From NCBI GenBank assembly GCA_958295695.1, contig OY282364.1, positions 1 to 39,209 of the forward strand: a stretch of DNA of 39,209 nt, written 5' to 3'. Below the pieces are notes generated by a model, which saw only the letters and a list, made by a program, of their open reading frames with translations, made no database searches and was not told where the DNA came from. Shown here piece by piece: positions 7,044 to 15,266 of the stretch. Origin of the DNA: an uncultured Alphaproteobacteria bacterium (lineage in GTDB: Bacteria; Pseudomonadota; Alphaproteobacteria; SP197). How positions within the stretch are numbered: position 1 is the stretch's first letter; each line of letters begins with the position of its first letter. A program made the translations under genes and the position numbers.

Positions 7044-7939
7044 CTGAAACGGCGCAGGCGGCGGACGTTCAACCCGTAGAGATCGACTGGACCACGAAAG
7101 CCCCCCCGCGTGAGTGGATCGCAGACGGGTGGATACCGGGCGGGGCGCTCTCCGCCCTCTTCGGCCCGGCGGGCGGCGGGAAGTCGCTGCTCGCGCTCCA
7201 GATCGCGGCGGCGGCGGCCGACCCCGAAGACACGCCGATGCTCCCTTGGATTGCCGCGGACCCCGGTGACGCGGGCGGCGGAGAGCCCGAAGACGCCCGG
7301 CCGGCCGCGAACCCCGTCTGCCGGGGCGGCGGGCGGGTGCTGATCGCGTCGTGGCAGGACGGCGCCGACGAATACGCCCGGCGCTGGCGGCTGCTCCACG
7401 CCGCCGGCGCCGTGCGCACGGAACAGCCGCCCGCGGAGATCTCCCTGCTCGATATGCGGGAATCCGGACCGCTGCGCGGGCCGGCGCACGACGGGGGGCC
7501 GGACGACCCCGGGGAGTGGACCCCCGCCGGGCGGCGGTTCCTGGCGGCGCTGCCCGGGTTCCGGCTCGCCGTCGTCGACCCGATCCCGGGCGCGTACGCC
7601 TGCTCCGAAGCCTACGACGCGCCGTGCGGCCAGTTCGTCTATCCGCTCTACGTCGAGGCGCAGAAAGCCCGCTGCGCCGTGCTGCTGGTCGGGACCCCCG
7701 CGCCGGACCGGTCGCCGGTGTGGCGCAACGCCGCCCGCGCCGTGCTCGCGCTCGAACAGGTGCCGCCGACGATCTTCGACGTGAAACGGCCGACGCCCCG
7801 GCTGCGGCTGGACAAGGCGAATTACGCGCAGAGCGGCGGGTGTGTGTGGCTCGTCGGCCCGGGGGACGGCGCGTGGAAGGCGACGGACGCGTATTCCGCG
7901 GAATACGCCGCCGACGGGGGGGGCGGGGCGGGGGCATGA
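7040..7939 (+). CDS. RepA-like AAA ATPase, first copy
   Basis: A 299-residue RecA-fold ATPase of the RepA/AAA_25 type found on plasmids and phages, where it acts as a hexameric replicative helicase or helicase-related ATPase. Walker A is GPAGGGKS (residues 42-49), preceded by the typical PPREWIADGWIPGG. Walker B is RLAVVDPIPG, and the sensor region is AVLLVGTPAPDRSPVWRNAARAVLAL. The C-terminus has DKANYAQSGGCVWLVG. The insert at about 60-85 is Ala/Gly/Pro-rich. It overlaps the primase gene at ATGA. A second, larger copy lies at 9021. Confidence 0.8.
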   Translation: MTETAQAADVQPVEIDWTTKAPPREWIADGWIPGGALSALFGPAGGGKSLLALQIAAAAADPEDTPMLPWIAADPGDAGGGEPEDARPAANPVCRGGGRVLIASWQDGADEYARRWRLLHAAGAVRTEQPPAEISLLDMRESGPLRGPAHDGGPDDPGEWTPAGRRFLAALPGFRLAVVDPIPGAYACSEAYDAPCGQFVYPLYVEAQKARCAVLLVGTPAPDRSPVWRNAARAVLALEQVPPTIFDVKRPTPRLRLDKANYAQSGGCVWLVGPGDGAWKATDAYSAEYAADGGGGAGA

Positions 7940-9018
7940 CTTCAACGACGCCCGCCGACCTGTTGTCGGCGGAGGAAGCCGGCCGGGAGCCCGACGCCGG
8001 GCTCGACCTGGACGAGCCGCCCGAACCGACCACGGCCGACAACCCGCGGACCGCGGTGCTCTGGGCGCAGAGGGGCGTGTTCGTCTTCCCGTGCACGCCG
8101 GACAAGAAACGGCCGATGCTCGAGCCCGGACACAACGCGCCGGGCGAGCCTTGGCCCGGAGCCGACCCGGCCAAAGGCGGCTTCCACCAGGCGAGGAACG
8201 CCGTCGACACCGTCCGCGCCTGGTGGGCGGTTTGGCCCGACGCAGTACCGGCCGCGGTGGTCCTGCCGGGGACCGTCGTGCTCGACTTCGACGACGACGA
8301 GGTCGACGGCTATCCCCAGCACGGTTCGGCGCGGCTCGCCCTGGGCCGCGCGCGGCCGGACCTGGGGAAGCTGGTCGACGACCTCGTCGGCCCGGTGCGG
8401 AAGCCGGACGGAACCACCAACATGCAGTCCGCTGGCGGGACCGCCCATATCTGGACGCCGGGCGGCGAGCACGTCGTGTTCCGGCTGCCTGACGGCGAAC
8501 CCGACGTCCGGATGGGCAACACGAACGCCGCCAAGCGGAACATGCCGGCCGGCGACATCCGCCGCTGGTGCGACGTCAAGGGCGGGGGAACCGGTTACAT
8601 CTTCTGCCCCGGCGCCGTCAGGACCCCCGCGGCGGACTGCCCGTTCAACCGTTACGAGCTTCGCGGCGGGGACTTCACGGACCCGGCCGTGATACCCCCG
8701 GCGCTGCTGCGGGCGCTGCGCAACGTCGAGACGCCAGCCCCGGAGCCGCGGCGGAACCCGCGGCGGACGGGGCGGGCGGCGGGGCCGGGGAAGCCGGAAG
8801 AGTACTACCGCGCGCGCGCCGTCGAAGAAACTGAAACCCGGCACAGCGCGCTCATGTGGTACGCCTCGTCGCTGGCCGGCCGGGGCGTGCCGGAACACGA
8901 AGCGCTCCGGCACCTGCACGACCTGGCGGCGGATATCGGGCTGCCCGACAAACGGCGGGACAGCGAAATACGCGGGGTGTGGACCTGGGCGGTGAGGACC
9001 ATCCCCGGAAAGGACTGA
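7936..9018 (+). CDS. PrimPol-type DNA primase/polymerase
   Basis: A 360-residue protein with an archaeo-eukaryotic primase fold, expected to make primers and short DNA in replication of the element. An acidic N-terminal extension (1-30) is followed by the signature motifs: TVVLDFDDDEVDGY (metal-binding Asp 117, 119 and neighbours), TPGGEHVVFRLPDG (His 179) and CDVKGGGTGYIFCPG (Asp 213, Lys 215). The last 80 residues (SALMWYASSLAGRGVPEHEALRHLH and so on) resemble the helical domain following PrimPol in phage primases. No helicase domain is fused, and the flanking ATPases may supply it. Confidence 0.85.
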   Translation: MTSTTPADLLSAEEAGREPDAGLDLDEPPEPTTADNPRTAVLWAQRGVFVFPCTPDKKRPMLEPGHNAPGEPWPGADPAKGGFHQARNAVDTVRAWWAVWPDAVPAAVVLPGTVVLDFDDDEVDGYPQHGSARLALGRARPDLGKLVDDLVGPVRKPDGTTNMQSAGGTAHIWTPGGEHVVFRLPDGEPDVRMGNTNAAKRNMPAGDIRRWCDVKGGGTGYIFCPGAVRTPAADCPFNRYELRGGDFTDPAVIPPALLRALRNVETPAPEPRRNPRRTGRAAGPGKPEEYYRARAVEETETRHSALMWYASSLAGRGVPEHEALRHLHDLAADIGLPDKRRDSEIRGVWTWAVRTIPGKD

Positions 9019-9020
9019 AC

Positions 9021-10682
9021 GTGGGCGAGAACCGAACACCGGACAAGATGGATGCGTACGATCTGCTCGGCGCGCTGCAGGAAAAGGTCAAGACCAACAA
9101 GCCGGCCGAAGCAGCCAAGTTCATCGACCCGTTGAAGCGGAAACGGCGGGAGGTAGCCGAGGGGCGCGCAGAGATCAGCGGGGAACTCGGCCGGCTGATG
9201 AACATCCGCCTGGAAGATGAGGCGGGGGGGAAGCGGGAACGAGGGGATGTCGAGGCGGAGATCGATGCCGCGCTCGCCGCCGGACGCTCGGAACTGTTCG
9301 CCGCGCTCCCGGGACCGCTTCAACAGGCTCTCGGCGGGGCGCCGCCGTCCGGGGGGCCGGCCGAACGGCTGACGTTGGCCGAAGCCGTGCGGTACGAGGA
9401 CGCGTGGACGGCCGCGACGCCGGCGGAACGCGGAATCGTCAGGTGGCTGCTCATCCACGGCGGCGGGGAAGAGGCGCTTGACCCCTGGCTGCGGGCCGTT
9501 CTCGACAGCCTGTTGGGGCAGCCCGACCGCGCCGCGGGCTGGCGCGACCCCGCCGTCAGGCCGGACGTATCCCGCGTCCAGCCGGCCGAGCTCGACTTCT
9601 TGACCGAACCCCCGCCACGCAAGTGGCTGGTCGACGGGCTGATCCCGGCCGGGCGGCTCTCGATGCTGACCGGCGAAGGCGAAGTCGGGAAGTCCCGGCT
9701 GCTTCTCCAGATCGCGGCGGGGGTCGTCAGGGAACCCCCCGTGGACGCGTACGGAGACGTCCGGCCCGAACTCAAGGACCTGCCGATCCTGCCGCCCGAT
9801 CCGAAGCTCGACAAAAAACCGAAAGACGAACTTCGAGCGGGCCTGCCGAGCATTGAAGCCTCTGGGGCGGTGCTGATGTTGACGTGGGAAGACGAACCGA
9901 TCGAGATCGTGCGCCGGCTGCGCATGGCGGTGCGGGCTGGCGCCGTGGACAACCTGGATGAATGGCCCAAGGAAGAGCTCGGGCGGCTGCTCGTCGTCAA
10001 TATGCGCGAAGGCCAAGCGGGGCCGCTCTGGGCGCCCCAGCCCGGGGCGCACACAAGTACCGAGGGCGGATGGACCGCGGCGGGGTCGAGGGTGATGGAT
10101 CTGATACGCGAACACGAACCTGCGTTGACGGTCATCGACCCCGGCGCGGCGGGGTTCGCGTGCAACGAGAACGATCGAAGCCTCGTCCGCCGCTTCTGCG
10201 CCGCCATGGACGCGGTGGCCGAGGAAACCGGCTCGGCCGTCATCGTCTGCGCACACCCGCCGAAGAAGGATGATCAGGTTTACAGCGGGTCGACCGACTG
10301 GCGCAACGCCTGCCGGGCGTTGTTGACGATAGTGAAAGTGCCGACGGGGTATATCAAGAAGGGGTCGGCCGACATCTGCCCCGAATGCGGGAAAGGCCCG
10401 AAGAAGCCGACGATCATCACGGCGCCGGCGCTCGTGCGCGACAAGTCGAGCTACGGCCCGAAGCGCAAGCCCATCTTCTTGAAGAAGCACTACCTGTCCG
10501 CCGCAGACGCGGAGAACGCCGGTCATCCCAAGGCGGCTCAACTGGCGTGGTTCGCCACCACGGCGAAGGCGGCGGCGGCGGCGGAAAGCGGCGGAGACGT
10601 CGAGCCGGCCGGCGGAAACGAAGGCGGGGCGAAGAGCGCCGGTGCCGGCAATAAGATTCCGTCGCTGACCGGGACGGTTTAG
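9021..10682 (+). CDS. RepA-like AAA ATPase, second copy
   Basis: A 553-residue protein with a GTG start and AGGA upstream. Residues 1-185 are a helical, charged N-terminal region not present in the first copy. The ATPase domain follows: PPRKWLVDGLIPAG, Walker A GEGEVGKS (218-225), Walker B ALTVIDPGAAG, and a sensor region AVIVCAHPPKKDDQ followed by GSTDWRNACRALL. A CPECGK pair lies near the end of the domain. The last 40 residues are Ala/Gly-rich and disordered. Together with the PrimPol it should form the replication machinery. The extra N-terminal region could bind DNA or the primase. Confidence 0.8.
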   Translation: MGENRTPDKMDAYDLLGALQEKVKTNKPAEAAKFIDPLKRKRREVAEGRAEISGELGRLMNIRLEDEAGGKRERGDVEAEIDAALAAGRSELFAALPGPLQQALGGAPPSGGPAERLTLAEAVRYEDAWTAATPAERGIVRWLLIHGGGEEALDPWLRAVLDSLLGQPDRAAGWRDPAVRPDVSRVQPAELDFLTEPPPRKWLVDGLIPAGRLSMLTGEGEVGKSRLLLQIAAGVVREPPVDAYGDVRPELKDLPILPPDPKLDKKPKDELRAGLPSIEASGAVLMLTWEDEPIEIVRRLRMAVRAGAVDNLDEWPKEELGRLLVVNMREGQAGPLWAPQPGAHTSTEGGWTAAGSRVMDLIREHEPALTVIDPGAAGFACNENDRSLVRRFCAAMDAVAEETGSAVIVCAHPPKKDDQVYSGSTDWRNACRALLTIVKVPTGYIKKGSADICPECGKGPKKPTIITAPALVRDKSSYGPKRKPIFLKKHYLSAADAENAGHPKAAQLAWFATTAKAAAAAESGGDVEPAGGNEGGAKSAGAGNKIPSLTGTV

Positions 10683-10685
10683 GGA

Positions 10686-12206
10686 ATGACGAAGATGAAG
10701 ATGAACGCAGAAACAAAAGCTGTACTAGCGGAAAGGGCCGAGCGGCGCGCCTTGAACAAGGAAGCGCGGGCGTGGGCCGAGCGCGACCCGGCCGCAGCCG
10801 CGGCCGCCATCTGCACGCCCGAGGGGCTGTGTGAACTGTCGAGGCGGTGCGCCGCGCTGCGCGCCGACCCCGAGGAAGAAGTCCGGAAGTGGGCGCTGCG
10901 GCCGATGTTCAAAATGCGGAAGGTGAGAATGCCGGACGGAACGACACACAACCTGTGCCGCCGAAAATACCGGGCTTTGCCGTCCGTCATCCGTTCAGTC
11001 GGCTTCGTGATCAGAGCGCTGCGCGAGGAGGATATGAAGTTCGCGCTCACGGAGATGGATACGCTCGTGATCGGAAGTTTGGAACTGCGGGCGGACAAGC
11101 CGTTGCCGATCAAGGCCGAGCCGGAGCATGTCGTCGTCGCGGGACGTCCCGGGGGGGCGCTCACAGTGTTCGCCGGAGGGCTGCCGGGGTGGATGGCCGA
11201 CGTCGTCGCCGACCGCTACGGACTGTCGGCCCTGGCCGCGGCCTACGCGACGGTGCCGCAGGCCGGGAAGGCGTTGAACACCCGGCCGTACCCCATCCTG
11301 CCGTCCAGACTGGCGATGGCCGCCCCCATGGCGGGCGAGAAACCGAACTCCCCCCGCCTATCGCTTTTTTCCGCGGCGAGACACAAGGCCATCAAAGACG
11401 GCTGGCTGCCCGGATTCGAAGTCAAGGAAACAGCCGGGCCGTGCCTCCCGCTGGTGCTCTACGACCTGATGAACCCGAAGCACAAACCGGGGTCGCCGGC
11501 CGCCGATCTGGCCCTGCGGATGTTCATCGAGGCGGTGTTGGCGCTCGATGAACTCGACCGGGCCGCCGCCGTCGACAGACCCGTCCTGCTCCCGGGAGTA
11601 ACCCTCCGGGGGTTCCTGAAGTGGTTCTACGACCCCGCCGGACGGACGCCGCGGCCGAATGAGTTCCACCCGCGGCTTGAGGCGGCGGCCGAGGCGCTGG
11701 CGTCGAACCGCGCGCGGATTGAATGGGTCGACCCCGTGACGGGCAAGGGCGGGAGGCGGACCGTGGTGCGCGTTGAAGACCTGCCGCGGGGGCCGGGCAA
11801 GCTCGACGACGAGGTCAAGGTGTCCGTGTTTCTGCCCCCGGGTACGAAGGATGGGCCGACCATCGACCGGAAACGGCTGCGGTACTGGGGGCGTAAGAGC
11901 GAATCCGCCTACCGGGCGCTGCTCGGGCTCGCCTTCCGCTGGCATCGCCCGGGCGTGACACGGATCCCCATACGGAAGAACGGCGGTTTTTGGTATCAAT
12001 CGCAGAACCCCGAGCACTACCAGGCCATGTCGCCCGACGAACTGATCGAACTCTGCTACCCGACCAGCAAGATGGAGAAGCGGGAAAAGTTGCTGACGAG
12101 GGCGTTTGACACAATCGGAAAACTCGAACGGGCCGGCGACCTAACCCGGCCGGACTCGAACAGGCCGGCGCTCATCCTTCCGCCGAAGCGCCATTCCACC
12201 AGATGA
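10686..12206 (+). CDS. Putative replication initiator
   Basis: A 506-residue basic protein immediately after the ATPase genes and immediately before iteron-like repeats, which is the usual place for a plasmid initiator. N-terminus: charged helices and HNLCRRKYRALPSVIRSVGFVIRALRE. The C-terminal 120 residues (SESAYRALLGLAFRWHRPG, then MSPDELIELCYPTSKMEKREKLLTRAFDTIGKLERAGDL) resemble winged-helix DNA-binding segments of replication proteins. I cannot place it in a named family. The assignment comes mainly from context. Confidence 0.55.
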   Translation: MTKMKMNAETKAVLAERAERRALNKEARAWAERDPAAAAAAICTPEGLCELSRRCAALRADPEEEVRKWALRPMFKMRKVRMPDGTTHNLCRRKYRALPSVIRSVGFVIRALREEDMKFALTEMDTLVIGSLELRADKPLPIKAEPEHVVVAGRPGGALTVFAGGLPGWMADVVADRYGLSALAAAYATVPQAGKALNTRPYPILPSRLAMAAPMAGEKPNSPRLSLFSAARHKAIKDGWLPGFEVKETAGPCLPLVLYDLMNPKHKPGSPAADLALRMFIEAVLALDELDRAAAVDRPVLLPGVTLRGFLKWFYDPAGRTPRPNEFHPRLEAAAEALASNRARIEWVDPVTGKGGRRTVVRVEDLPRGPGKLDDEVKVSVFLPPGTKDGPTIDRKRLRYWGRKSESAYRALLGLAFRWHRPGVTRIPIRKNGGFWYQSQNPEHYQAMSPDELIELCYPTSKMEKREKLLTRAFDTIGKLERAGDLTRPDSNRPALILPPKRHSTR

Positions 12207-12345
12207 TCCGCAGGGTGCCACACCAAAAAAGTGGAATGACGCCAGATGATCCGCAGGGTGCCACGCCTAAAAAGTGGAGTGACGCCAGATGGGGCGGAGA
12301 GTGACGCCAGATGGGGCGGAGAGTGACGCCAGATGATCCACAGTG
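12199..12345 (+). repeat. Iteron cluster, candidate replication origin
   Basis: Direct repeats run from the end of the initiator gene. Two 43-bp units start at CCAGATGATCC (12199, 12242), each containing GTGCCAC and AAAAAGTGG. Then 22-bp units with GAGTGACGCCAGATGG start at 12277, 12299 and 12321. CCAC and GTGG within the long unit can pair. Repeats of this sort next to a replication gene are classical initiator-binding iterons. The role here is inferred from position. Confidence 0.6.
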
Positions 12346-12868
12346 AGAGGACAACCCCCCGTTTTCATTGGGGAAAATGGGTCTGAAAGTCGCCCACGAC
12401 CCCGACCCCGACGTACAGGGGGGGCGTGGGGCGGCTTTTTCGTCGCCCGGCTTGGGGCCGGGCGCCCGCCGCCCACGACCCCTTGAACGACACTTGCCCT
12501 GCCCGCCGCTCGTAGCCCAGTCCCCGCCTGCTAAACCGGCGCACCCGATGATCCAAGCCCCCCGGCGCCCCCCCGCGGACCGCTCGGTGTTCCCGTGTCA
12601 TCCGGCCCCGCTGATTCCGCCCGGCTGGTCGTGTCATCCGGCCCCCGCCTGCTCAACCCGCCCGGCGCGCCGCGACAATCCAGGGACCTAGCGGCGCGCG
12701 CCACGCCTAAAAAGTGGAATGACGCCAGATGATCCGCCGGGTTGCCGGTACTACCCGGATCCGGGTTCACAATTGCCCGGCATCTGCCCCGCCCGGGCGA
12801 CGTCGTCTCCGCGTCCCCCGCTACGCAGATCCCGCCCGAAAACAGGTGCTGAAACGGCGGCTAAGTTG
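12346..12868. other. Non-coding region between origin and promoter
   Basis: No convincing gene lies here. It holds an AT-richer patch (GTTTTCATTGGGGAAAATGG, 12361-12380), a perfect GCCCGGC-TTGGG-GCCGGGC hairpin near 12447-12465, and one further long iteron copy at about 12700-12747 with CCTAAAAAGTGGAATGACG and CCAGATGATCCGCC. The AT-rich patch next to iterons would suit strand opening. Short open frames on both strands have no ribosome sites and run through the repeats. Confidence 0.5.
12700..12747 (+). repeat. Distal iteron copy
   Basis: It repeats GCCACGCCTAAAAAGTGG, then AATGACGCCAGATGATCCGC, from the main cluster about 450 bases away, with GGGTTGCC in place of GGGTGCC. A detached iteron could serve looping or copy-number control. 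Confidence 0.55.
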
Positions 12869-12897
12869 TTGATTCAGCTAGGCTTACGGGGTATAAT
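12869..12897 (+). promoter_or_regulatory. Sigma70-type promoter
   Basis: TTGATT (12869-12874), a 17-base spacer and a perfect TATAAT (12892-12897). Transcription should start near 12903, exactly at the foot of the folded leader. It is the clearest promoter in the window. Confidence 0.8.
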
Positions 12898-12900
12898 GGA

Positions 12901-12992
12901 GGTGTCCCGAGCCCCTGAATACGGCCGTAGGCGCGGCTGATTCAGGAGAACGGCTCGGGGCGGTCGGCGACACCTGAGGAGGCGCCGAAACG
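12901..12992 (+). promoter_or_regulatory. Nested-stem structured 5' leader
   Basis: Three stems stack: GGTGTC (12901-12906) with GACACC (12969-12974); CCCGAGCC (12906-12913) with GGCTCGGG (12952-12959); CCTGAAT (12914-12920) with ATTCAGG (12940-12946). A small inner CGGCCG/CGGCTG loop is also possible. The Shine-Dalgarno GAGGAGG follows at once, before the ATG at 12993. This resembles a cis-acting RNA (riboswitch, protein-binding leader or thermometer). I do not recognise the class. Confidence 0.6.
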
Positions 12993-13340
12993 ATGATGAA
13001 CAAGTCTACCCCAGCCCCCCCCGCGCCCCGCCCGTTCATGCTCAAGCTCTCGAACATCGATCCGGATGCCGGCTACCGCCCGAGGCCGCCGTTCTTCGTG
13101 TGGGATGAGGAACTCGGCGACGTGGTCGAGGTCCCCGGCGCAGACGGCGACCCCGCGCCGATCCAGTTCTTCAGGAACGGCGTTGAAGTCCTGCCGGACG
13201 ACGGCGCGCTCGAGGCGCTCACCCCTGCTGCCTCCCGCCCGGTGGATGCGGATGGGCCGAATTCGATCAAGGGCTGGGTTCCGCCGCCGGGCTTCGTCCC
13301 GGACCCCCGGCACCCGGTGAACGGCTCGCCGCGTTCCTGA
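12993..13340 (+). CDS. Hypothetical protein under strong promoter
   Basis: A 115-residue, Pro- and Asp-rich protein beginning MMNKSTPAPPAPRPFMLKLS. It contains PPFFVWDEELGDVVEVPGADGD and IQFFRNGVEVLPDDGALEALTP, which look like two short beta hairpins, and ends in a disordered Pro-rich tail. No family was recognised. It is a single-gene unit with its own strong promoter, folded leader and terminator, so it is probably abundant or tightly controlled. GAGGAGGCGCCGAAACG before the ATG matches the ribosome module at 1344. Confidence 0.65.
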   Translation: MMNKSTPAPPAPRPFMLKLSNIDPDAGYRPRPPFFVWDEELGDVVEVPGADGDPAPIQFFRNGVEVLPDDGALEALTPAASRPVDADGPNSIKGWVPPPGFVPDPRHPVNGSPRS

Positions 13341-13363
13341 CCGCTGGACGCCCAGTCCCCCGC

Positions 13364-13402
13364 GATGGCCGCCTCTTCGCCGAGGCGGCCATCATCTTGT
13401 TG
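13364..13402 (+). terminator. Strong hairpin terminator
   Basis: A perfect 12-bp stem GATGGCCGCCTC / GAGGCGGCCATC (13364-13375 and 13382-13393) with loop TTCGCC, followed by the moderately T-rich ATCTTGTTG. It lies 24 bases after the stop codon of the upstream gene. Being symmetrical, it might also work on the other strand. The 210 bases after it hold no gene I can support. Confidence 0.6.
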
Positions 13403-13614
13403 ACGGTCGACGTCGCCCGCCGATCAGCCCGGAGCCGCCTCGTTCCCGCCGACTGAACAACCCGCTTGCCGGACCCCGCCTCTCGGCGTGGAAGGGAAGG
13501 GCGGACGCGGTTTTCGTCCGTCGATCCGAATCGGTCGGGTCCAACGCCCCCTCGTTACGCCCTGGCGGCGCGCTGGCGCGCCTTGAACAAGTCGGTCTTC
13601 GTACAATCCCGCGC

Positions 13615-13902
13615 ATGTCCACCCCCCGCGAACGGCGTGAGATCTACGGAACGCCCCGCTGGCGCTCGTTGAGGGCCGAGGTGTTGGCCGCGGCCAACCG
13701 GCGCTGCGAACTGTGCGCCCAGCCCGGCGCCGATGTCGCCGATCACCGGACGCCCATCCGCGCCGGCGGTGATCCGTGGGCGAAGTCGAATCTCCGCTGC
13801 CTCTGCCGCCGCTGCCACCACGCCGAGACCTTCGGCCGCCGCGCGACGCGGCCGCGGGCGTGGGTGGAGTGGGACCGCCGGTGGAAGGCCCGCATCCGCT
13901 GA
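13615..13902 (+). CDS. HNH endonuclease
   Basis: A 95-residue nuclease of the HNH fold (beta-beta-alpha metal). Zinc Cys CELC pairs with CRRC. The catalytic core is DHRTPIRAGGDPWAKSNLRCLC (His, then Asn) and ends CRRCHHAET. The N-terminus RREIYGTPRWRSLRAEVLAAANRRC is the usual lead-in for small phage-type HNH proteins. It likely nicks or cuts DNA. Phage HNH proteins often sit by terminase genes, but none is here. It is a stand-alone gene between two non-coding stretches. Confidence 0.85.
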   Translation: MSTPRERREIYGTPRWRSLRAEVLAAANRRCELCAQPGADVADHRTPIRAGGDPWAKSNLRCLCRRCHHAETFGRRATRPRAWVEWDRRWKARIR

Positions 13903-14583
13903 AGGCGGATATCCGCCGTTCTGCCCGCCCCACGCCGCGCAGGCGGCGCGATCACCCGCGCAGACGGGGTATCCGCCGTCCAACCCCGTAGACGCGCTGT
14001 GGCGCGCCCCAGGGGGCTTCAGTGGGCCGCCCATAATCCAATCCGTTGGACCCAACCGTTCCGCGCCGATCCAGAAAACCGGATTCGACCTTTCTTTCCA
14101 CTAAAAATTAGGGTTGGCGGCGGATACCCCGCTAAAAAGTAGGGTAGACCGACCGTTGATCCCCGAATTCGTTCGGGGATCGTCCGCGAAAACGGAGATC
14201 GGCTTCGGGGGTCGGGGCTGTGCCGTCCGGTTGCGATGTCGAGATTCGTTCCGTGATCGGCCGGAAATTCTGAGATCGGCTCCGGGGGCCGGGGGTCGGG
14301 ATTCGTTTCGAGGTTCACCGAACGGATGGGGATCGCGGTGCGGGGTCGGGGGTCGGCAACTCCCGGTTTCGTTCCAGCGCCTCGTCATCGAGGAGGTGAT
14401 CGCGCCGCGGGGGTCGCCCGCCTGGTGCTGGTCCCCCCGCGCGATCACCGGGTTCGTCCTCGTCTTCGCCGGCGTTCCGGTGCGTCGTGCCGCCGCCGTC
14501 CTCGTCTTCCCGCCCGCCCCTGTGCCCGCCCGGCACAGGCGGCGGCGAACCGGCACCCTCCCGCTTTCGGTCGGCTGCCCGGG
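13903..14583. other. Repeat-rich non-coding region
   Basis: No gene is supported. It contains a 14-bp palindrome GGCGGATATCCGCC (13904-13917), a 13-bp inverted pair GGGGTATCCGCCG (13966-13978) and CGGCGGATACCCC (14118-14130), and two AT-rich direct repeats, CTAAAAATTAGGGT (14101-14114) and CTAAAAAGTAGGGT (14132-14145). It also has three degenerate copies of a segment starting ATTCGTTc (14167, 14244, 14301). It may be a second regulatory or origin-like area or the remains of a small inserted element. Confidence 0.5.
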
Positions 14584-14687
14584 CAATGAGGCCCGCCGCG
14601 AACGGCGGGAACCGGTTGTCCGGGGACCGGGGACGATTCCATGTGGGGGATGCTTCAATGAGGCCCGCCGCGGCTGCCGGGGTATCC
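14584..14687 (-). CRISPR. CRISPR-like locus D, two degenerate repeats
   Basis: On the minus strand two units end CCTCATTG (cores at 14584 and 14656 on the plus strand, 72 bases apart, with a 40-base spacer 14613-14652). Unit D1 has a perfect new stem CCCGCCG-TTCG-CGGCGGG. D2 keeps CATTGAAGC but its stem pairs only in part. The 72-base spacing equals that of array A. It lies directly upstream of a membrane coiled-coil gene, as array A does. Confidence 0.55.
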
Positions 14688-14716
14688 TGCACCTTTGCAC
14701 GTTTATGGTGGTGTTC

Positions 14717-14953
14717 ATGATGCAGTGGCTCGGCGGCGTCCTCGTTGTGCTCGGCGGCGTCTTCGCGGCGCTCGGCGGCGGCCTCGTTGCGCAGCACGCC
14801 GGGCTCCGTGCCGACATGGCGGAGTTCCGGTCCGATGTCCGCGAAGACCTGCAGCGTCTCGATGCCCGCCTGCGCGCTGTCGAGATCGCGTTGGGCAAGG
14901 TCGACCAGCGGCTCGCGGCGCTCGAGCGGCTTCACGAAGCGGGGGGGGATTAA
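14717..14953 (+). CDS. Membrane-anchored coiled-coil protein
   Basis: A 78-residue protein starting MMQWLGGVLVV. An in-frame ATG at 14705 would add four residues. Residues 4-25 form a Gly/Leu/Val membrane helix. The rest is a heptad coiled coil (LRADMAEFRSDVREDLQRLD, ARLRAVEIALGKVDQRLAALERL). It belongs to the same family as 14956 and 16873. The likely topology is a single N-terminal anchor with a soluble helical rod. The role is unknown. Confidence 0.65.
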   Translation: MMQWLGGVLVVLGGVFAALGGGLVAQHAGLRADMAEFRSDVREDLQRLDARLRAVEIALGKVDQRLAALERLHEAGGD

Positions 14954-14955
14954 CG

Positions 14956-15222
14956 ATGCCGGACAAGAACACGCAATGGATCATCGGTGTCCTTGTGGCC
15001 GCGGTCGTGGCCGTGAGCGTCCAGATCGGCGGCCTGCGCAGTGAGTTGGACGCGCTCCGCGGTGAAGTCCGGACGTCGATAGGGGAGATTCGGACGGACC
15101 TCCGCCGTCTCGACGATCGCCTGCGGGACGTCGAGGTTGCGCTGGGCAAGGTTGACCAGCGGCTCGCGGCTCTCGAGCGGCTGCAGGAAGCGGCGGCCGC
15201 TCAATCCGCGGTCGTCGGCTGA
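14956..15222 (+). CDS. Membrane-anchored coiled-coil protein (MPDKNTQW type)
   Basis: An 88-residue paralogue starting MPDKNTQWIIGVLVAAVVAV (membrane helix about 8-24), then GGLRSELDALRGEVRTSIGE and a coiled coil ending LGKVDQRLAALERLQEA, which is shared with 14717 and 16873. It is separated from the upstream copy by two bases. Function unknown. Confidence 0.7.
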   Translation: MPDKNTQWIIGVLVAAVVAVSVQIGGLRSELDALRGEVRTSIGEIRTDLRRLDDRLRDVEVALGKVDQRLAALERLQEAAAAQSAVVG

Positions 15223-15266
15223 CGGCGGTCTCCAGGCTCGATACGCGCCCCGGCATAATTGCGTCC

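Noticed and set aside
9850..9861. CATTGAAGCC inside the second RepA-like gene
   Set aside because: No hairpin precedes it and the bases are ordinary codons of a conserved protein, so it is not a repeat unit.
12719..12940. A 73-codon plus-strand frame starting in the distal iteron
   Set aside because: It has no ribosome site and reads through the promoter and leader of the next gene.
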